In this document: positions 22,201 through 32,219 of the stretch, one piece after another
How the letters are laid out: the number at the start of each line of letters is the position of its first letter
How positions within the stretch are numbered: position 1 is the stretch's first letter
NCBI RefSeq assembly: GCF_965363235.1
Contig: NC_134850.1
Coordinates: 29,972,102-30,036,101, forward strand
DNA from: Mytilus galloprovincialis
Lineage: Eukaryota; Mollusca; Bivalvia; Mytilida; Mytilidae
Direction: 5' to 3'
DNA length: 64,000 nt
Notes under the pieces: model-generated
Database searches by the model: none
Told to the model about the DNA's origin: nothing
Seen by the model: only the letters and a program-made list of their open reading frames with translations
Translations under genes and position numbers: made by a program

Positions 22201-25200
22201 AAGACTGTTAAAAGATAATAGGTGAAGAAAAAATCATATGGTGGTGCACTTTTTTTTTTTGTTGCTACGGCCCTTTGAAAGTACCCAATTTTGATGATTT
22301 TCCCATTTTTCATCAATTTTTACCTATTTTTGGGCTAAAATCATGAAAAAAAATCACATTTCCACAATTAAACTTTTTGTCATACTTTCAACAAAGATGA
22401 AGGGGACCAATCTGAATACATGTGAATTAAAAAAAACTATAGGTAGGTGTTAATATAAGAAAGTTTTATCATATTGTGATGCTTTTTTTGTGTCAAATTT
22501 ACCATGTTGTCAATTTTTTGATTTTTTCTCCGTTTTAAGTACAACTTGCATATTTTTTCAACTTCTTTTTTATAAATGATTGAAAAAATACGTATCATAG
22601 AAATTTGAAAAGAAAAAGGGGATGTGGGATGTACATGTTTCTGGTAAAATCATTTTTTGTATCCCTCACCCATTTTCTCAAAATTTTGGCTAAAAAGACT
22701 GACTTGATTGATAATAAAATTTGAAAAATTGATTACTCAAAAACTTCCCATTGGAAATACTTAATTTTTTCACAGAGTTAAGTTTGATTATAACATTTTT
22801 TAAATTCATTGATATTTTTCACTTGTATAAGATTTTTTAGAAATAATTCCAGAACGAGATTTCAACGAGACTGAACGAGACTGAAATTTCAGAAGAATAT
22901 ATCCTTAATAACACTGATGTTCTTTAAAATAAAAAAATAAAAAAGTGAAAACATCTTTTACAAACTATAAAATTGAAAATTTGTCAAATGTCTCTGAGTA
23001 TTCATTTCTTGGAATACTTGTAAAACAAATGGAAATGCATAGCTCTGAAGAGCTAGTAAATAAAGCAAGGAAAGTGATGTTCGCCATTAAAACTTATACT
23101 GGTTCTGTAAATAATCTGCCAGTTAAAGCAGGTCGCAGTCTTTTTGACTCTATAGTAAAACCAATAGCGAATTAATTTTACTGATAAATCATGTTTAAAA
23201 TTATTACATTTGTATTTCTGTAATTTTATCCTCGGAACAAGAAAATCGTCCTGAAACATAGCTGTGAAAACAGAGCTAGGGAGATTCCCGCTAGAGATGC
23301 ATATAAAAACTCCAAGCATACTTTACTTTAAATTCTGAAATTAATCCATTGTTATTTAAATCCTTTTTACTTTCTAAAAGTTTAGTTGGACCAGGTTGCT
23401 TTACCTTGTTTACATATGTTAAAAATATTTTGAAAGATGCAAACATGGAGTATCCATTCTTGAAGCATACAAAAGAAAAAAATACTCAAAGTTGTTAAAG
23501 AAAAATCTTAAAACACAAATTCCTAAATTTCTACAAATATATATTTGAAAACCAAATTGAAAAAATAGATAAAAAAAGTAAATTGTAATTATATAAAAGT
23601 TTAAAGCAAAATTTAGAAATGGAAAGTTACTTAAACTGTAAATCTTTTGAAAAGAGAAGTAACATAACAAAAATGAGAATTAACGACCATAATTTAATGA
23701 TAGAAAAAGAAAGACATTTAATGATAGAAAAAGAAAGACATTTAAAAATACCTAGAGAACTAAGACTATGCACATCCTGTAATACATTGGAGGATGAAGC
23801 TCAATTTATTTTATACTGTAGAAAAATCTAAACTAAGAAAATTAACCTTATAGGAAATGTAGTTAACATAGCCAGATTTTATGTCCTGGCAAGACAATGA
23901 AAAAATTAAATATCTTCTTTGCCTATCAACCTCCAAAGAAGTAGAAAGCTTATGTTTTTTTCTTAAACAGGCATTAGAACTGAGGACAGGGGACTCTTGA
24001 TTTATTTATATAAATATATTTCTCTAATTCTTCGTCTATTTATCCCTTTCTGCACCCATTGTATAAAAAGATTTAATCAACGTGTGGTTCGTTTGATCTC
24101 AGTTCTTCATTGGTTAAAATTCGATTATGACGTCGAATTTTCTTGTTTTCCTCTGAGTTTCCTATTGTGACGGCATGAAAAAAGGCGACCATGCCTGATG
24201 ACGTCACATAGAAAGAACACATCTTTTTGTAGATCAGTCGCAAAGAAGGAATAAGTTTGCCTGCGTATTGTTTAAAATCACTAGAGAAACAGATTCCACC
24301 ACCAAATCTCGTGTAATACGATATTTATCCACTATCGACAGTTAAATTTTAAACTTTAAAACGCTCGGCGAGCCTCGCGTTTTAAATTTTGAAAATTTAA
24401 CTGTCTCGAGTGGATAAATGTCATATCACACTCGATGCAGTGGTAGAATCTATATTTATATTTATATATCATATTGATAGATTGTTTTGCTTTTTTTTTA
24501 AATTTTTTTTTATGTTTTATGAGACATCTTTTCTTATGATTTTGTTTGTGAAATGTATTTTGGGTATGTTTATATTATTTGTCACAAACTTATTGTTCAT
24601 GTCAATAAATATTTGAATTGAATTTGAATTTAATATCTCATTAATTAAGGTTATTCAATGTAAAATTTTGAAGTCAGACAATATTCGGTATATCACCAAC
24701 CGAGACATTGTTTGGTGAACGGAATGACATACAGCGTTCTTCGTTTATCACGTTATTTATAAAGTAAAAGAGTCTTTATTTGTTTCACACATTTTATGCA
24801 GAGATGAGTAAAAATGCATGCACAAGAAGATGTGGTATGATTGCCAATTAGACATCTATCCCCAAAGACTACAAGACGTAGATGCTAACAACTATTGGTA
24901 ACTATACGTCATTAAAAAATTAGCAATACCCATACCACTTCTAAAACTAAAACGCACAGACATGAAAAAACATAAACAACGACTTAATGTATAAAACAGT
25001 CTCAGCTTTTGACGGGAACATAAAGAATAATACAGTCCCTTAAGGTGGTACCTAACAGTACAGGGAGATAACTCTGTAAAATCAGCTAAACGTTTTAATT
25101 ACGTTGTGTTGTTAAAGGAATATTAAGCTTCTCAATGATAAAATAATAAGTGTTTGTCAAACTGCTATATAACCAGTGTAATTTTTCTGATAAAACGGTT

Positions 25201-26261
25201 GGTTAAAATTTTTTAAATTTTTTATATTTTTGTCAAAGGGTCAAAGTAAATACTTTGTCAAAATTTCAAAAAAATTAAACGAGCCAAATTAATTTTAGTT
25301 AAAGTGTTGGGTACCACCTTAATCCGTATAAAAGGCGTAACACTATTTTTTATATGAAATTGACCTGTTTTATTTATTCGTTAACATAATAATTATTTCT
25401 TTCGTTTTGTTTAATTTCAGAAATTCAGAAGATGAGATCAAGAACATGAACAAAATTTCAGATGCATTACAAAACCTGTTTATGTGTAATTTTTCTCATC
25501 TTCCGGCTGAGATTTCAGAATCATTTTGGTTCTTTGCCCAAGGCACTGGATACGACATTTTAAATGAGTGTTACCAGTCCTACAAAAACCGTCAAGTAAA
25601 TGCCTCTGTAGCCTTTGATTCAGCAACAAAGGGAAAATGTATAAAAAATCTTGAAGCGCTTTGTAAAAACTCATCGACTATTCTCATCAAAACAATACGA
25701 ATGTCATGTGATAAACTTTCTAAAATTATTACTAAAATTCCGGAACTTAAGGTTGTCCATTTAGTTAGAGATCCCAGGGCAATTCTATATTCTCGTCAAA
25801 AGGCTGAGCAAATAGACTATCAACATGTAGAAAATGAGTCACAGAGTTTATGTTTTAAGATGGACAATAACATTAACATTGAAAACCACGTGATGAAAGA
25901 GAAAATCTTTTTGCTAAAATATGAATGTCTTGCTGCAAATCCAATTATAATGGCTAAAAAAATATATTTGTTCTTAAATTTAAGGTATACCAGTAAATTT
26001 GACAGTTGGCTTATAACTCATACTCAAGGAAAAGTCAGCTCATCCAATAGTAGATTTGAAACTCGCATTGTAAATTCCCTTTTGGTATCATTGAAATGGA
26101 TTTATAATGTTCCAAAAGATGTATTAAAACTCATTGACAAAGAATGTAAAAATCTATACAAAAGCCTACGACTTTCTGATTCACCAACGATTCTGCAGGA
26201 ATACACTTATTTAAACAAGTTTAATATGACCAAAGTGTATGATAACATGTGTAATGGATAA
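16115..26261 (+). CDS. CHST-A: Golgi carbohydrate (GlcNAc/GalNAc 6-O type) sulfotransferase
   Basis: Join 16115..16241, 18361..18435, 21762..21936, 25421..26261 (1218 nt, 405 codons plus stop, intron phases 1, 1, 2; all GT-AG). The protein transfers sulfate from PAPS to a sugar hydroxyl of glycans in the Golgi lumen. Seen in the sequence: a short basic cytoplasmic tail, a signal anchor at residues 25-38 (LYVLLLTVLLLIGY), a short stem, the 5'-phosphosulfate loop at 79-88 (SYMRSGSTFT), IKTIR at 215-219, and the 3'-phosphate site at 238-247 (VHLVRDPRAI). A KYECLAANP segment follows, the counterpart of R/KYEDLA in the CHST1/2/3/6 group. Length is near the usual 390-480. A second in-frame ATG at 16145 would give 395 codons. 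The acceptor sugar cannot be read from sequence. CHST-B at 35387 is its paralogue, and a decayed copy lies between. Confidence 0.85.
16481..16763 (+). mobile_element. Hairpin-headed MITE-like element, copy 2
   Basis: The palindromic head is partly shortened in its centre relative to copies 1 and 3; the tail is conserved with TGACGTCA and CCAATCAG. It lies 240 bp into CHST-A intron 1, in the same orientation as the gene. Confidence 0.75.
16868..17140 (+). repeat. Repeat family B copy (long)
   Basis: It runs from AGTTATCAAAGGTACCAGGA through CATAAGACTCATCAGTGACG and AAATACGGCTAAGG to a TCAACACCGAAGTGTTGACT hairpin. It resembles the fullest copy at 42357-42735. The 76-codon frame within it is the repeat itself. 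Confidence 0.7.
17587..17903 (+). mobile_element. CGGGATT-rich element with terminal inverted repeats
   Basis: GGACCATATGAGTATT at 17589 is matched by the inverted AATACTCATATGGTAC at 17889-17904. Between them lies a run of imperfect TCGGGATTTCGGGAT repeats and a C homopolymer. The terminal symmetry suggests a small non-autonomous DNA element. Confidence 0.5.
17953..18090 (+). repeat. Repeat family B copy (short)
   Basis: AATAGTTATCAAAGGTACCA, GTACGTCAGACGCGCGTTTC and CATAAGACTCATCAGTGACG appear in order. It ends at about AGCATTGAGGATCC. Confidence 0.75.
18361..18435 (+). CDS. CHST-A exon 2 (stem)
   Basis: 75 nt between TTATCTTCAG and GTAAGC, phase 1 in and out. It encodes the lumenal stem (VDQLRFATVIKAETPDERIL). 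It is shorter than the 141-nt counterpart in CHST-B, as expected for a stem. It has no domain of its own; the call rests on splice sites and on reading-frame closure. Confidence 0.65.
18502..18582 (+). repeat. SINE-like repeat family A, 5' part of a split copy
   Basis: GAAGATTTGGTATGATTTCC through AACTATAGGTCACCATA. The copy is cut by a LINE and resumes at 20617 with CAGCCTTCAACAATGACCAA, the next block in intact copies such as the one at 40457. Confidence 0.75.
18583..20616 (+). mobile_element. 5'-truncated LINE (jockey/CR1-like reverse transcriptase)
   Basis: The endonuclease is absent; the element starts in the linker before the RT. Recognisable in order: HKATGPDNISDRLLKEM (18985), VNYRPISFTCICCKLME, the AFAKAFDKVPHRHLLYKLH block (19375), GVPQGTVLGPVLFLAYINDF (19543) and the catalytic FADDS (19636). 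The C-terminal TLGFLRRSLK and ALVRPKLEYSCSVWD (19937-20040) follow, then QTVDSFREQL near the end (20400). Reading shifts frame several times and one stop sits just before FADD, so it is dead. A 3' tail of about 150 nt follows. It is inserted in a family A repeat inside CHST-A intron 2. Confidence 0.85.
20617..20800 (+). repeat. SINE-like repeat family A, 3' part of the split copy
   Basis: CAGCCTTCAACAATGACCAA, GTCAGCTATAAAAGGCCCCG, GGCCTAATTTATG and AACGACAACCACAGAATTAC appear in the usual order. It completes the copy begun at 18502. Confidence 0.75.
20805..20925 (-). repeat. Repeat family B copy
   Basis: On the + strand it reads TTTGTATTTGTTTGGCTTTT, GAGCGTCACTGATGAGTCTT, ACGAAACGCGCGTCTGGCGT and AATCCTGGTACCTTTGATAA, the family B order in reverse. 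Confidence 0.8.
21762..21936 (+). CDS. CHST-A exon 3 (PAPS 5'-phosphosulfate loop)
   Basis: 175 nt after TTTTTTTTCTCGTTTTAG, before GTACAC; phase 1 in, 2 out. It encodes KILIVSYMRSGSTFTSDLIG and LIFEPFWNICHG. The length is identical to CHST-B exon 3. Confidence 0.85.
22055..22165 (-). repeat. Repeat family E copy
   Basis: AAAAGCATAAACACATCAAA, CGAATGGATAACAACTGTCA and CCTGACTTGGTACAGGCATT appear in order. The family recurs at 28480, 29390, 44385, 46640 and 49225. Confidence 0.6.
22230..22930. other. T-rich intronic stretch
   Basis: CHST-A intron 3 sequence with many poly-T runs. I see no coding or structured signal. Confidence 0.4.
22940..24030 (+). pseudogene. LINE carboxy-terminal fragment, second lineage
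   Basis: Three frames read in order as the thumb and C-terminal part of a LINE ORF2. The first, at 22945-23175, has SEYSFLGILVK, LVNKARKVMFAIK and LFDSIVKPI, like the classic YLGI...LFDTLVKPI block. The second, at 23619-23830, has ITKMRINDHNLMIEKERH, KIPRELRLCTSCNTLEDEAQ and FILYCRK, a CCHC-type finger region. The third, at about 23905-24000, has IKYLLCLSTSKEVESLCFFL and ends KQALELRTGDS. There are several stops and shifts. A 21-nt segment (TTAATGATAGAAAAAGAAAGA) is tandemly duplicated at about 23694-23735. Confidence 0.7.
24311..24434. mobile_element. Imperfect fold-back element
   Basis: GTGTAATACGATATTTATCC with GACAGTTAAATTTTAAA is mirrored by TTTGAAAATTTAACTGTC and GGATAAATGTCATATCACAC around a CTCGGCGAGCCTCG centre. 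It is probably a small non-autonomous hairpin element. TGACGTCA occurs nearby at 24199. Confidence 0.6.
24830..25010 (+). repeat. SINE-like repeat family A copy (shared with the pseudogene)
   Basis: GAAGATGTGGTATGATTGCC, ATCCCCAAAGACTAC and GACGTAGATGCTAAC appear in order. It lies just after a CACACATTTTATGCAG phrase whose counterpart precedes the family A copy at 31193 in the dead paralogue. Confidence 0.7.
25040..25322 (+). mobile_element. TTAA-flanked MITE, copy 1
   Basis: TTAA at 25040-25043 and 25319-25322 flank a 275-bp element whose ends are GGTGGTACCTAACA and TGTTGGGTACCACC, imperfect terminal inverted repeats. TTAA target duplications are typical of piggyBac-type transposition. It has no coding capacity and ends 98 bp before CHST-A exon 4. 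Confidence 0.75.
25421..26261 (+). CDS. CHST-A exon 4 (sulfotransferase core, stop)
   Basis: It follows TTTTGTTTAATTTCAG, phase 2 in. It encodes residues 126-405 with STILIKTIRMS, VVHLVRDPRAILYSR and LLKYECLAANP. The C-terminal part has conserved paired phrases with CHST-B (LIDKECKNLYKSL). Confidence 0.9.
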
Positions 26262-26514
26262 AATATGGACAATATGATATGCAGAGGAATGAAGAAAGTG
26301 GCAAATGATCGGTCGAACAAAGTTCATGATACTATGACCAGTAAAGTGATGGATGTTGACAGATTGGCAATTGTTTTCTTATCTATAGATTGATGTAATA
26401 TTATTATTTATATATTTTTCTGTCTTTGGTGTTCTTGCATTTATTTGTACTGTAGTGTTGTCATGTAATGTGGTAATTTTAGTGGTATATTTAACATTGC
26501 CATAAAGCGCAGGG

Positions 26515-26740
26515 TTTGGCAAGCCACAAAAACAGGTTCAACCCACCATTCTTTTTCTTAATAGTCCTGTACCAAGTCAGAAATGTTTATTTTTGTATGT
26601 TGTCTCGTTGTTTTCCTTTTTTAGTTGGTGTGATTCCCTCGGTTTTAGTTTGTAACCCGGATCTGTTTTCTCTCAATCAATTTATGACTTTTGTGCAGCG
26701 GTATTCTACTGTTGACTTTATTCATTTAGTGACGAATGTT
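26515..26740 (+). repeat. Repeat families E and D, joined
   Basis: AGGTTCAACCCACCATT, then CTGTACCAAGTCAGAAATG (family E) run into GATTCCCTCGGTTTTAGTTT and AGCGGTATTCTACTGTTGAC (family D). The same pairing is seen at 35592 and 46640 on the other strand, so E and D are probably parts of one element. Confidence 0.6.
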
Positions 26741-26904
26741 TTTAAAAAGAAAGACCTACAGGCAAACCTGCTATAAAGATCACCTCTTATAAGCAAAACT
26801 TGTCTTGGCAGTTCACCATTCTCCTTTTCCACTGTAAAAAGACATATGAACTTTGAACATCACCTCTCTTTAAAAATGCAGATATCTGTATTCTCTAAGA
26901 TGAC

Positions 26905-27010
26905 CTTTGTTTGTCTGTTTGTCTTTTTCATTTGTAGACATGGCGTTGTCAGTTTATTTTCGATTCATGAGTTTGACTATGCCTCTGGTATCTTTCGTCC
27001 CTCTTTTATA
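26905..27010 (+). repeat. Repeat family C, 3' fragment
   Basis: TTGTCTGTTTGTCTTTTTCA, ACATGGCGTTGTCAGTTTAT and CTCTGGTATCTTTCGTCCCT. Confidence 0.7.
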
Positions 27011-27611
27011 GAAGACAGGAATTTTGAACGTCACCTCTTTTTGCAGGTTTAGTTTACTGTGTTCCTAAAGACGACTTTTATATAAGACATATGCATTTTG
27101 AACGTCATCGTTCTAAAAAGGTGCAGTTTTCTGTATTCCCTTAGAAGACATGTTCTTCTCATTAAAACAATATAATTTCGTCGTTACCTACCGTAGGCAG
27201 GAAAACTTGCATGACATACGATGTTAAACAAAACTTACTTATATATTTTTATGAGCTGATTCTCTCAGATATGAAAATTTGTTTTGGTTTTGTAGTATGA
27301 ATGTGTGCATTTAGAAAAGAATTGTATAAACTAAGTTTAGTATGGGGATATAAAATTCAGTTTGTGAAAGTATACCTACAACTTTGCCGCCCACTGCCCA
27401 GAACATCTGGTAAAAATTGTTCTTTTTAATGTTGACAATTTGCGCAGGTGTATTGATTAGGGAGTCTATGGTTTTCTGTGAATTTTATAACTGACACAAT
27501 TGAGAAGTTTTCTATTCTGTCCAACTGTCATCCGATAAAAATAATAAATAGTTTCTTGCCACTTTTGTCTGACCTACCCTTTGTTAATGTCTGTGTCATT
27601 TTGGTCTGTTG

Positions 27612-27900
27612 TGGATAGTTGTCTCATTGGCAATCATACCACATCTTCTTTTTTATACCTTTAGCTTTTCTACATTTCAATTCATTAAATATATAGTTAT
27701 CAAGCATGAGCAAAAACTATACCATTTAATAAGCTATAATCATGATAATAGGACCCGGCATAAAAATTTGAAAAACGATTCAGAAAAGAAAAACAACGGC
27801 CTGAATTACACTACAAATATGACCGAAAAACAAATATGAGTGACAACAAAAAAACGACAATCACTTGCTTACAGATTCCCGGCTCGGTATAAAATAAAGA
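27612..27900 (+). repeat. Rearranged repeat family A
   Basis: An inverted 5' end (GTTGTCTCATTGGCAATCAT ACCACATCTTC on + at 27612-27650) faces a forward 3' half from about 27708 (CATGAGCAAAAACTATACC, GGCCTGAATTACACT, AACGACAATCACTTGCTTAC). This suggests two copies or an internal inversion. Confidence 0.55.
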
Positions 27901-28479
27901 ATGTGGAGGTGTTTAACCAGTTTGTAAATGCTTTTAATTCTTAACAAAACCTCAAACCGTTAGTTCTTGCGGCTTGTATTGAATTCGATAGTGGTGCTCA
28001 ATTCTTTTAAATATCTATGTATCTATGTTTTAATAAAAGAGGTGTATGATTTTATGAGTGCAACCGTACTCATAACCAACCAAAAATAAATAAATGACAC
28101 ATAAAGTTTATATATGGTCAGAAAGAGTAGGAATATTTACATATTATGCCTATATTGACCTATAAATAGTCCCTTTTCCCTGGCCTCAGTACACCCTTCA
28201 TGACGAAGTATTTGTACATCAAGCACAGCCTTAGAGACGCCCAATTTTGGCAAGGTTTTACTGCCGGTCGGAACAAGATTAAGATGACCACCGTCAACCT
28301 TTTAATTGAGAACCTTGAGAACTAGTAAATCGGCTTGATATAGACAACATACAACGAATAGATACTGTTGATTCATTATTTTTCGTTGAAAAACCAATGT
28401 TCGTGGATTTAGTGGGTACAGGTGAACTACGAATTTAAATGTTCTATGAATTACAAATTTTCCGTAGACTTGTATGCAG

Positions 28480-28600
28480 ACGTTTATGACAGTTGTTATC
28501 CATTCGTTTGATGTGTTTGCAATTTTGATTTTGCCATTTGATTGGGGGACTTTCCTTTTTGAATTTTCCTTGGAGTTCAGTATTTTTGTGATATTACTTT
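28480..28600 (+). repeat. Repeat family E copy
   Basis: GACAGTTGTTATCCATTCGT, TTTGATTTTGCCATTTGATT and CCTTGGAGTTCAGTATTTTT appear in order. Confidence 0.65.
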
Positions 28601-29385
28601 TTATAGCAAAACCACGACACTAAATATCCACGAAAGTGTTAATTTTCCTTAATCCACGAAAATTGGTACCCACGAAAATAAATGAATCCACAATAATCTT
28701 TATTGGTTCGATAGTTTATCAAATTATATGTGTACAAGCTCCAGTGAGAAATCCCTATGAAAAGTAAGATAATAAAAATACCGAACTCCAAGAAAAATTT
28801 AGATCGGAAAGTCTGTTAATTAATAAATGGCAAATTCAAAAGCTGAAACACAACACACTATGAAATATCTAGTGAGAGGACATCTTCAATACGACGGAAC
28901 GTGAGGTTAAAAGGAAAAGCTCGCTTATTTTCATTGTTATTGTAAAACGTCTAACTCTAATGAATGAAAAAAAGTCGACAAGAAGAGTAACACATTTGGT
29001 TCTCATAGAAATGACAATTGTTTGTTGAAATTTAAGTCTTCGAAACGGAATAATATATATGTCAATAAAACAAATTAAGAATCTTTTAAACAGATTGAAG
29101 TTTTTTTGTTTCTGAAGAAAGATACTAGTACCTACGTTCGACATTCGTTTTAATGGAACAAAGTTTGACTAATTCTTTCAATATGTCTTCAAGTTAGAAT
29201 GGGGTAAACGAACTCATTACAATAAAAGGTAGAAAAATCAAAATGCAATAGTTAAGAATCAGTGAAATAGAGTTATCTCTCATTGTGCTATTTTGACAAT
29301 CTTACCTATTATGTCTGTTTTGTTCACGCATTGTTGTAAATATACTGGAATGTGTTGCGGCTGTCATACAAGTGAGAGGTTAAGC
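28601..29385. other. Unassigned AT-rich stretch
   Basis: No gene is supported. The 91-codon minus-strand frame at 28869-29144 has no recognisable domain and no splice context. Confidence 0.35.
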
Positions 29386-29389
29386 GCTA

Positions 29390-29480
29390 TACAACCAGGT
29401 TCAATCCACCATTTTCAACATTTGAAAATGCCTGTAACAAGTCAGGAATATGACAGCTGTTATCAATTCGTTTGATAAAT
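29390..29480 (+). repeat. Repeat family E copy
   Basis: ACCAGGTTCAATCCACCATT, AAAATGCCTGTAACAAGTCA and GACAGCTGTTATCAATTCGT. Confidence 0.65.
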
Positions 29481-30434
29481 TAATAAATTATTGGAAAATT
29501 TACGTATGATTCCATCATAACAAATGATTGATCTTTTGCCGGTGGAATGAACAGTAAATATGTAAGCCTCATGTCGACGTCTGATCTCTTATCAATCACC
29601 GTTCCTAAAATCAACGTACAATGTCAATTTACAATCTTAAATCAGTGCCTACCATTCTTACTCTCTATTTGACGTCCAATGTGGCGTTGTCCATCCGATA
29701 ATGTGAGTACTAGTGTAAATTTTAGTGTTGGTGCTTCCACGACACAACACTAATGAGATTACTGGTTTCAGCTCTTGCGTCATAGCCAAGCCAAGGGTCA
29801 CAAGAAGATTGGATTATACAGGTAGGTTAATTTAAATCAACGCCTTTACTGTGTTGGATTTGCCCAGAGTCAAAAGATTGCAGCGTCAAAGATAAACATT
29901 CGGTTGCCGCTAAGTTAATAGAAATATATCTTATAATAATGTAGGTTATATTAAGAATGTTATTCGGAGAAATTACACTGCACCTGGAAAAATGAGGGTA
30001 TTTTTGGTCATAAAGGTACTAACGTTTCACTTTAATCACGCGGGTATTTTGTGCTGCAGCCATGTTTCAGAGTTAAAATTTATTTCTTTTTAATAGTACG
30101 CAATTTCGCATGTTGATCTGGATAATCCGGTTGCAGTTTTAAATTATAAAGAAATAAAATGTATGATAATAATAAATATTTTAGACATTAGATACATTAT
30201 GTTTTGTACATTTTACCAATAAAGTTTTGATTTTCTGTCGATTCATAAGTAAGCAAAATACTTCATAGTTTCATAATTGTGCAGCGTGTCCACATTTGTA
30301 TCAAATTTGATTTGTCAAAGAGGATGAGTGCTCTTAAATATCGTACCATTCTGGTATGTATGTCATGTGCAAACAAAAAACATACATTATACTTGGCATG
30401 TAATTTAAAGGGACACAACTCTACTCTTACGGGT

Positions 30435-30655
30435 GCCACATGTGGAGCAGGATCTGCTTACCCTTCCGGAGCACCTGAGATTACCCCTAGTTTTTGGTGG
30501 GGTTCGTGTTGCTTATTCTTTAGTTTTTTATGTTGTGTCATGTGTACTATTGTTTGTCTGTTTGTATTTTTCATTTTTAGTCTTGTCGTTGTCAGTTTAT
30601 TTTCGATTTATGAGTTTGACTGTCCCTCTGGTATCTTTCGTCCCTCTTTTATGAT
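30435..30655 (+). repeat. Repeat family C copy in the pseudogene intron
   Basis: A full-length family order from GGAGCAGGATCTGCTTACCC to CTGGTATCTTTCGTCCCTCT. It interrupts sequence that is continuous in CHST-A intron 3, so it came in after the duplication. Confidence 0.75.
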
Positions 30656-30954
30656 TGTTTTATGTGAAGTTTAAAGTTTAAGTATGTTATTTTTTAATAA
30701 TGTGAATTTGATACTAAAATTTGGACATGGTCCTATTCGTGATTAAATTTTACAAACAGTTTTTAATTTTCGTTCGTTTTTACCACTGACTTTGTTTTAT
30801 ATCACACCAATGTAGGTTATTAAATTTTTGATTTTCAACTCAGACAATATTCGGCGACCAATTGAAACATTCTTTGGTAAAATGATTGGCAATACATCGA
30901 TGGCTGGTGGTCCAGATTTTTCACGTGATATCATCTATGCTTCAGTTTTTTGTG

Positions 30955-31115
30955 TTTTTGGTTGGGTTTGTGTTGCTTAGTCTTTAGTTTCTTATGTTGT
31001 GTCTTATGTACTATGATTTGTCTGTTTGTCTTTTTATTTTTTTAGCCATGGCATTGTCAGTTTTTTTGTCGATCTATGAGTTTGACTGTCCCTATGGTAT
31101 CTTTCGCCCCTCTCT
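30955..31115 (+). repeat. Repeat family C copy, second in the pseudogene intron
   Basis: GGTTGGGTTTGTGTTGCTTA, GCCATGGCATTGTCAGTTTT and CTATGGTATCTTTCGCCCCT. It is absent at the matching point in CHST-A. Confidence 0.75.
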
Positions 31116-31192
31116 TATAAAGATGAAAATTATTAACTTGTTTTCACACATTGTATGCAGATATGAAACAAAATGTATACAAATAAAATAAA

Positions 31193-31465
31193 GAGATGTG
31201 GTATTATTGCCAATGAGACAGCTATCCCCAAAAGAACACAGGACGTAGATATTAGAAACCATTAGTCACCGTACGCCGTTCAATCATGAGCAATATCCAT
31301 GCCACAAAGGAATTTCTTAAAGGGCCCCACATGACACAATTTCAAAATATTTCAAACTAGGAAACCAACGGCCTGATTTATATACAGAAACGAAAACCAA
31401 ATATGATATACTAAAACAAACGACAATAACTGGATTACAGGATCCCTGGTTTGGAACAGGCACAA
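31193..31465 (+). repeat. SINE-like repeat family A, near full length
   Basis: GATGTGGTATTATTGCCAAT, CACAGGACGTAGATATTAG, ATGAGCAATATCCATGCCAC, GGCCTGATTTATATACAG and AACGACAATAACTGGATTAC. It sits at the position paralogous to the copy at 24830. Confidence 0.75.
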
Positions 31466-32219
31466 AGAAAAGGTTGCGGTCTATTATCTGGAACAATAAT
31501 GTAACATTATTTATAAATATCGTAAATTAACCTGTTTTATTTGTTTGTTAACATTTCCATTATCCAATCGAATGTGTACCTTCAGAACAATTGATAAAAA
31601 AATCAGATGTACTCCATTACATGTTTTTTGTGTAAAGGTTTTCATCTTCCCGGAAAGATTTAGTTGTTTTAATTTACCAAGGTACTGGATACGACATTCT
31701 AAGGAAGCAAAAACTGTATAAACTGTAAATACTTGAAGAGCTTCATACGCAGAAGAGACATAAAAAGTAAAGCAGATCACACTTAATGTCAATACTACAT
31801 GAGGGAGTTTGAATCCTAGTTTCATATTGGCTTATTTTAACAAAGGAGAATATTTGAAAGGCATATTATAAATCTGATAACAACTGACACCGACGAATAA
31901 TCAGTAGAATGATTTATGATTGCGATGACGTAAACATTGTGCGGTGCGTTACATTTGCGCGACAGAACCCATAAAACGTGTGCGAAATTAACTTGTTCAC
32001 TAAGTTTGCATAGATTAACATAATTTCCTATCAAAAGAATAAGGAGGAATTTGTTGGAGATGAATTTCAAAAAAATTTGCAACTGATCGTAAATGTAAAG
32101 TTTGAGGCAAAACAATTAGCCCAATCGTGAAAGTGATAAACGCAAATGACAAATGCAGCAAATTCAAAATTTTTCGAGCAAAAGTAATACTTCTCATTAT
32201 TCAATTTCGAGTGAACGTA

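Larger units (their letters stand above)
30251..31765 (+). pseudogene. Decayed CHST paralogue (exon 3 and exon 4 remnants)
   Basis: 30251-30410 aligns base by base with CHST-A exon 3. CTTCATAGTTTCATAATTGT matches ACTCATAGTTTCCTACATGC, and TACATTATACTTGGCATGTA matches CATATTATACTTGGGATGCA. The P-loop Met-Arg-Ser-Gly is lost and the splice donor reads GG instead of GT. 31586-31765 aligns with the start of exon 4 (TACCAAGGTACTGGATACGACATTC, given here as GGTACTGGATACGACATTC, matches GGCACTGGATACGACATTT), then similarity stops. The intron between is also homologous to CHST-A intron 3. It is a tandem genomic duplicate, not a processed copy. No exon 1 or 2 remnant was found. Confidence 0.75.

Noticed and set aside
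30279-30674. 131-codon + frame as a gene
   Set aside because: It reads through the decayed CHST exon 3 and a family C repeat; the frame is fortuitous.
31511-32197. Overlapping minus-strand frames of 60-104 codons
   Set aside because: They lie antisense to the CHST pseudogene and AT-rich sequence, with no domains or splice context.
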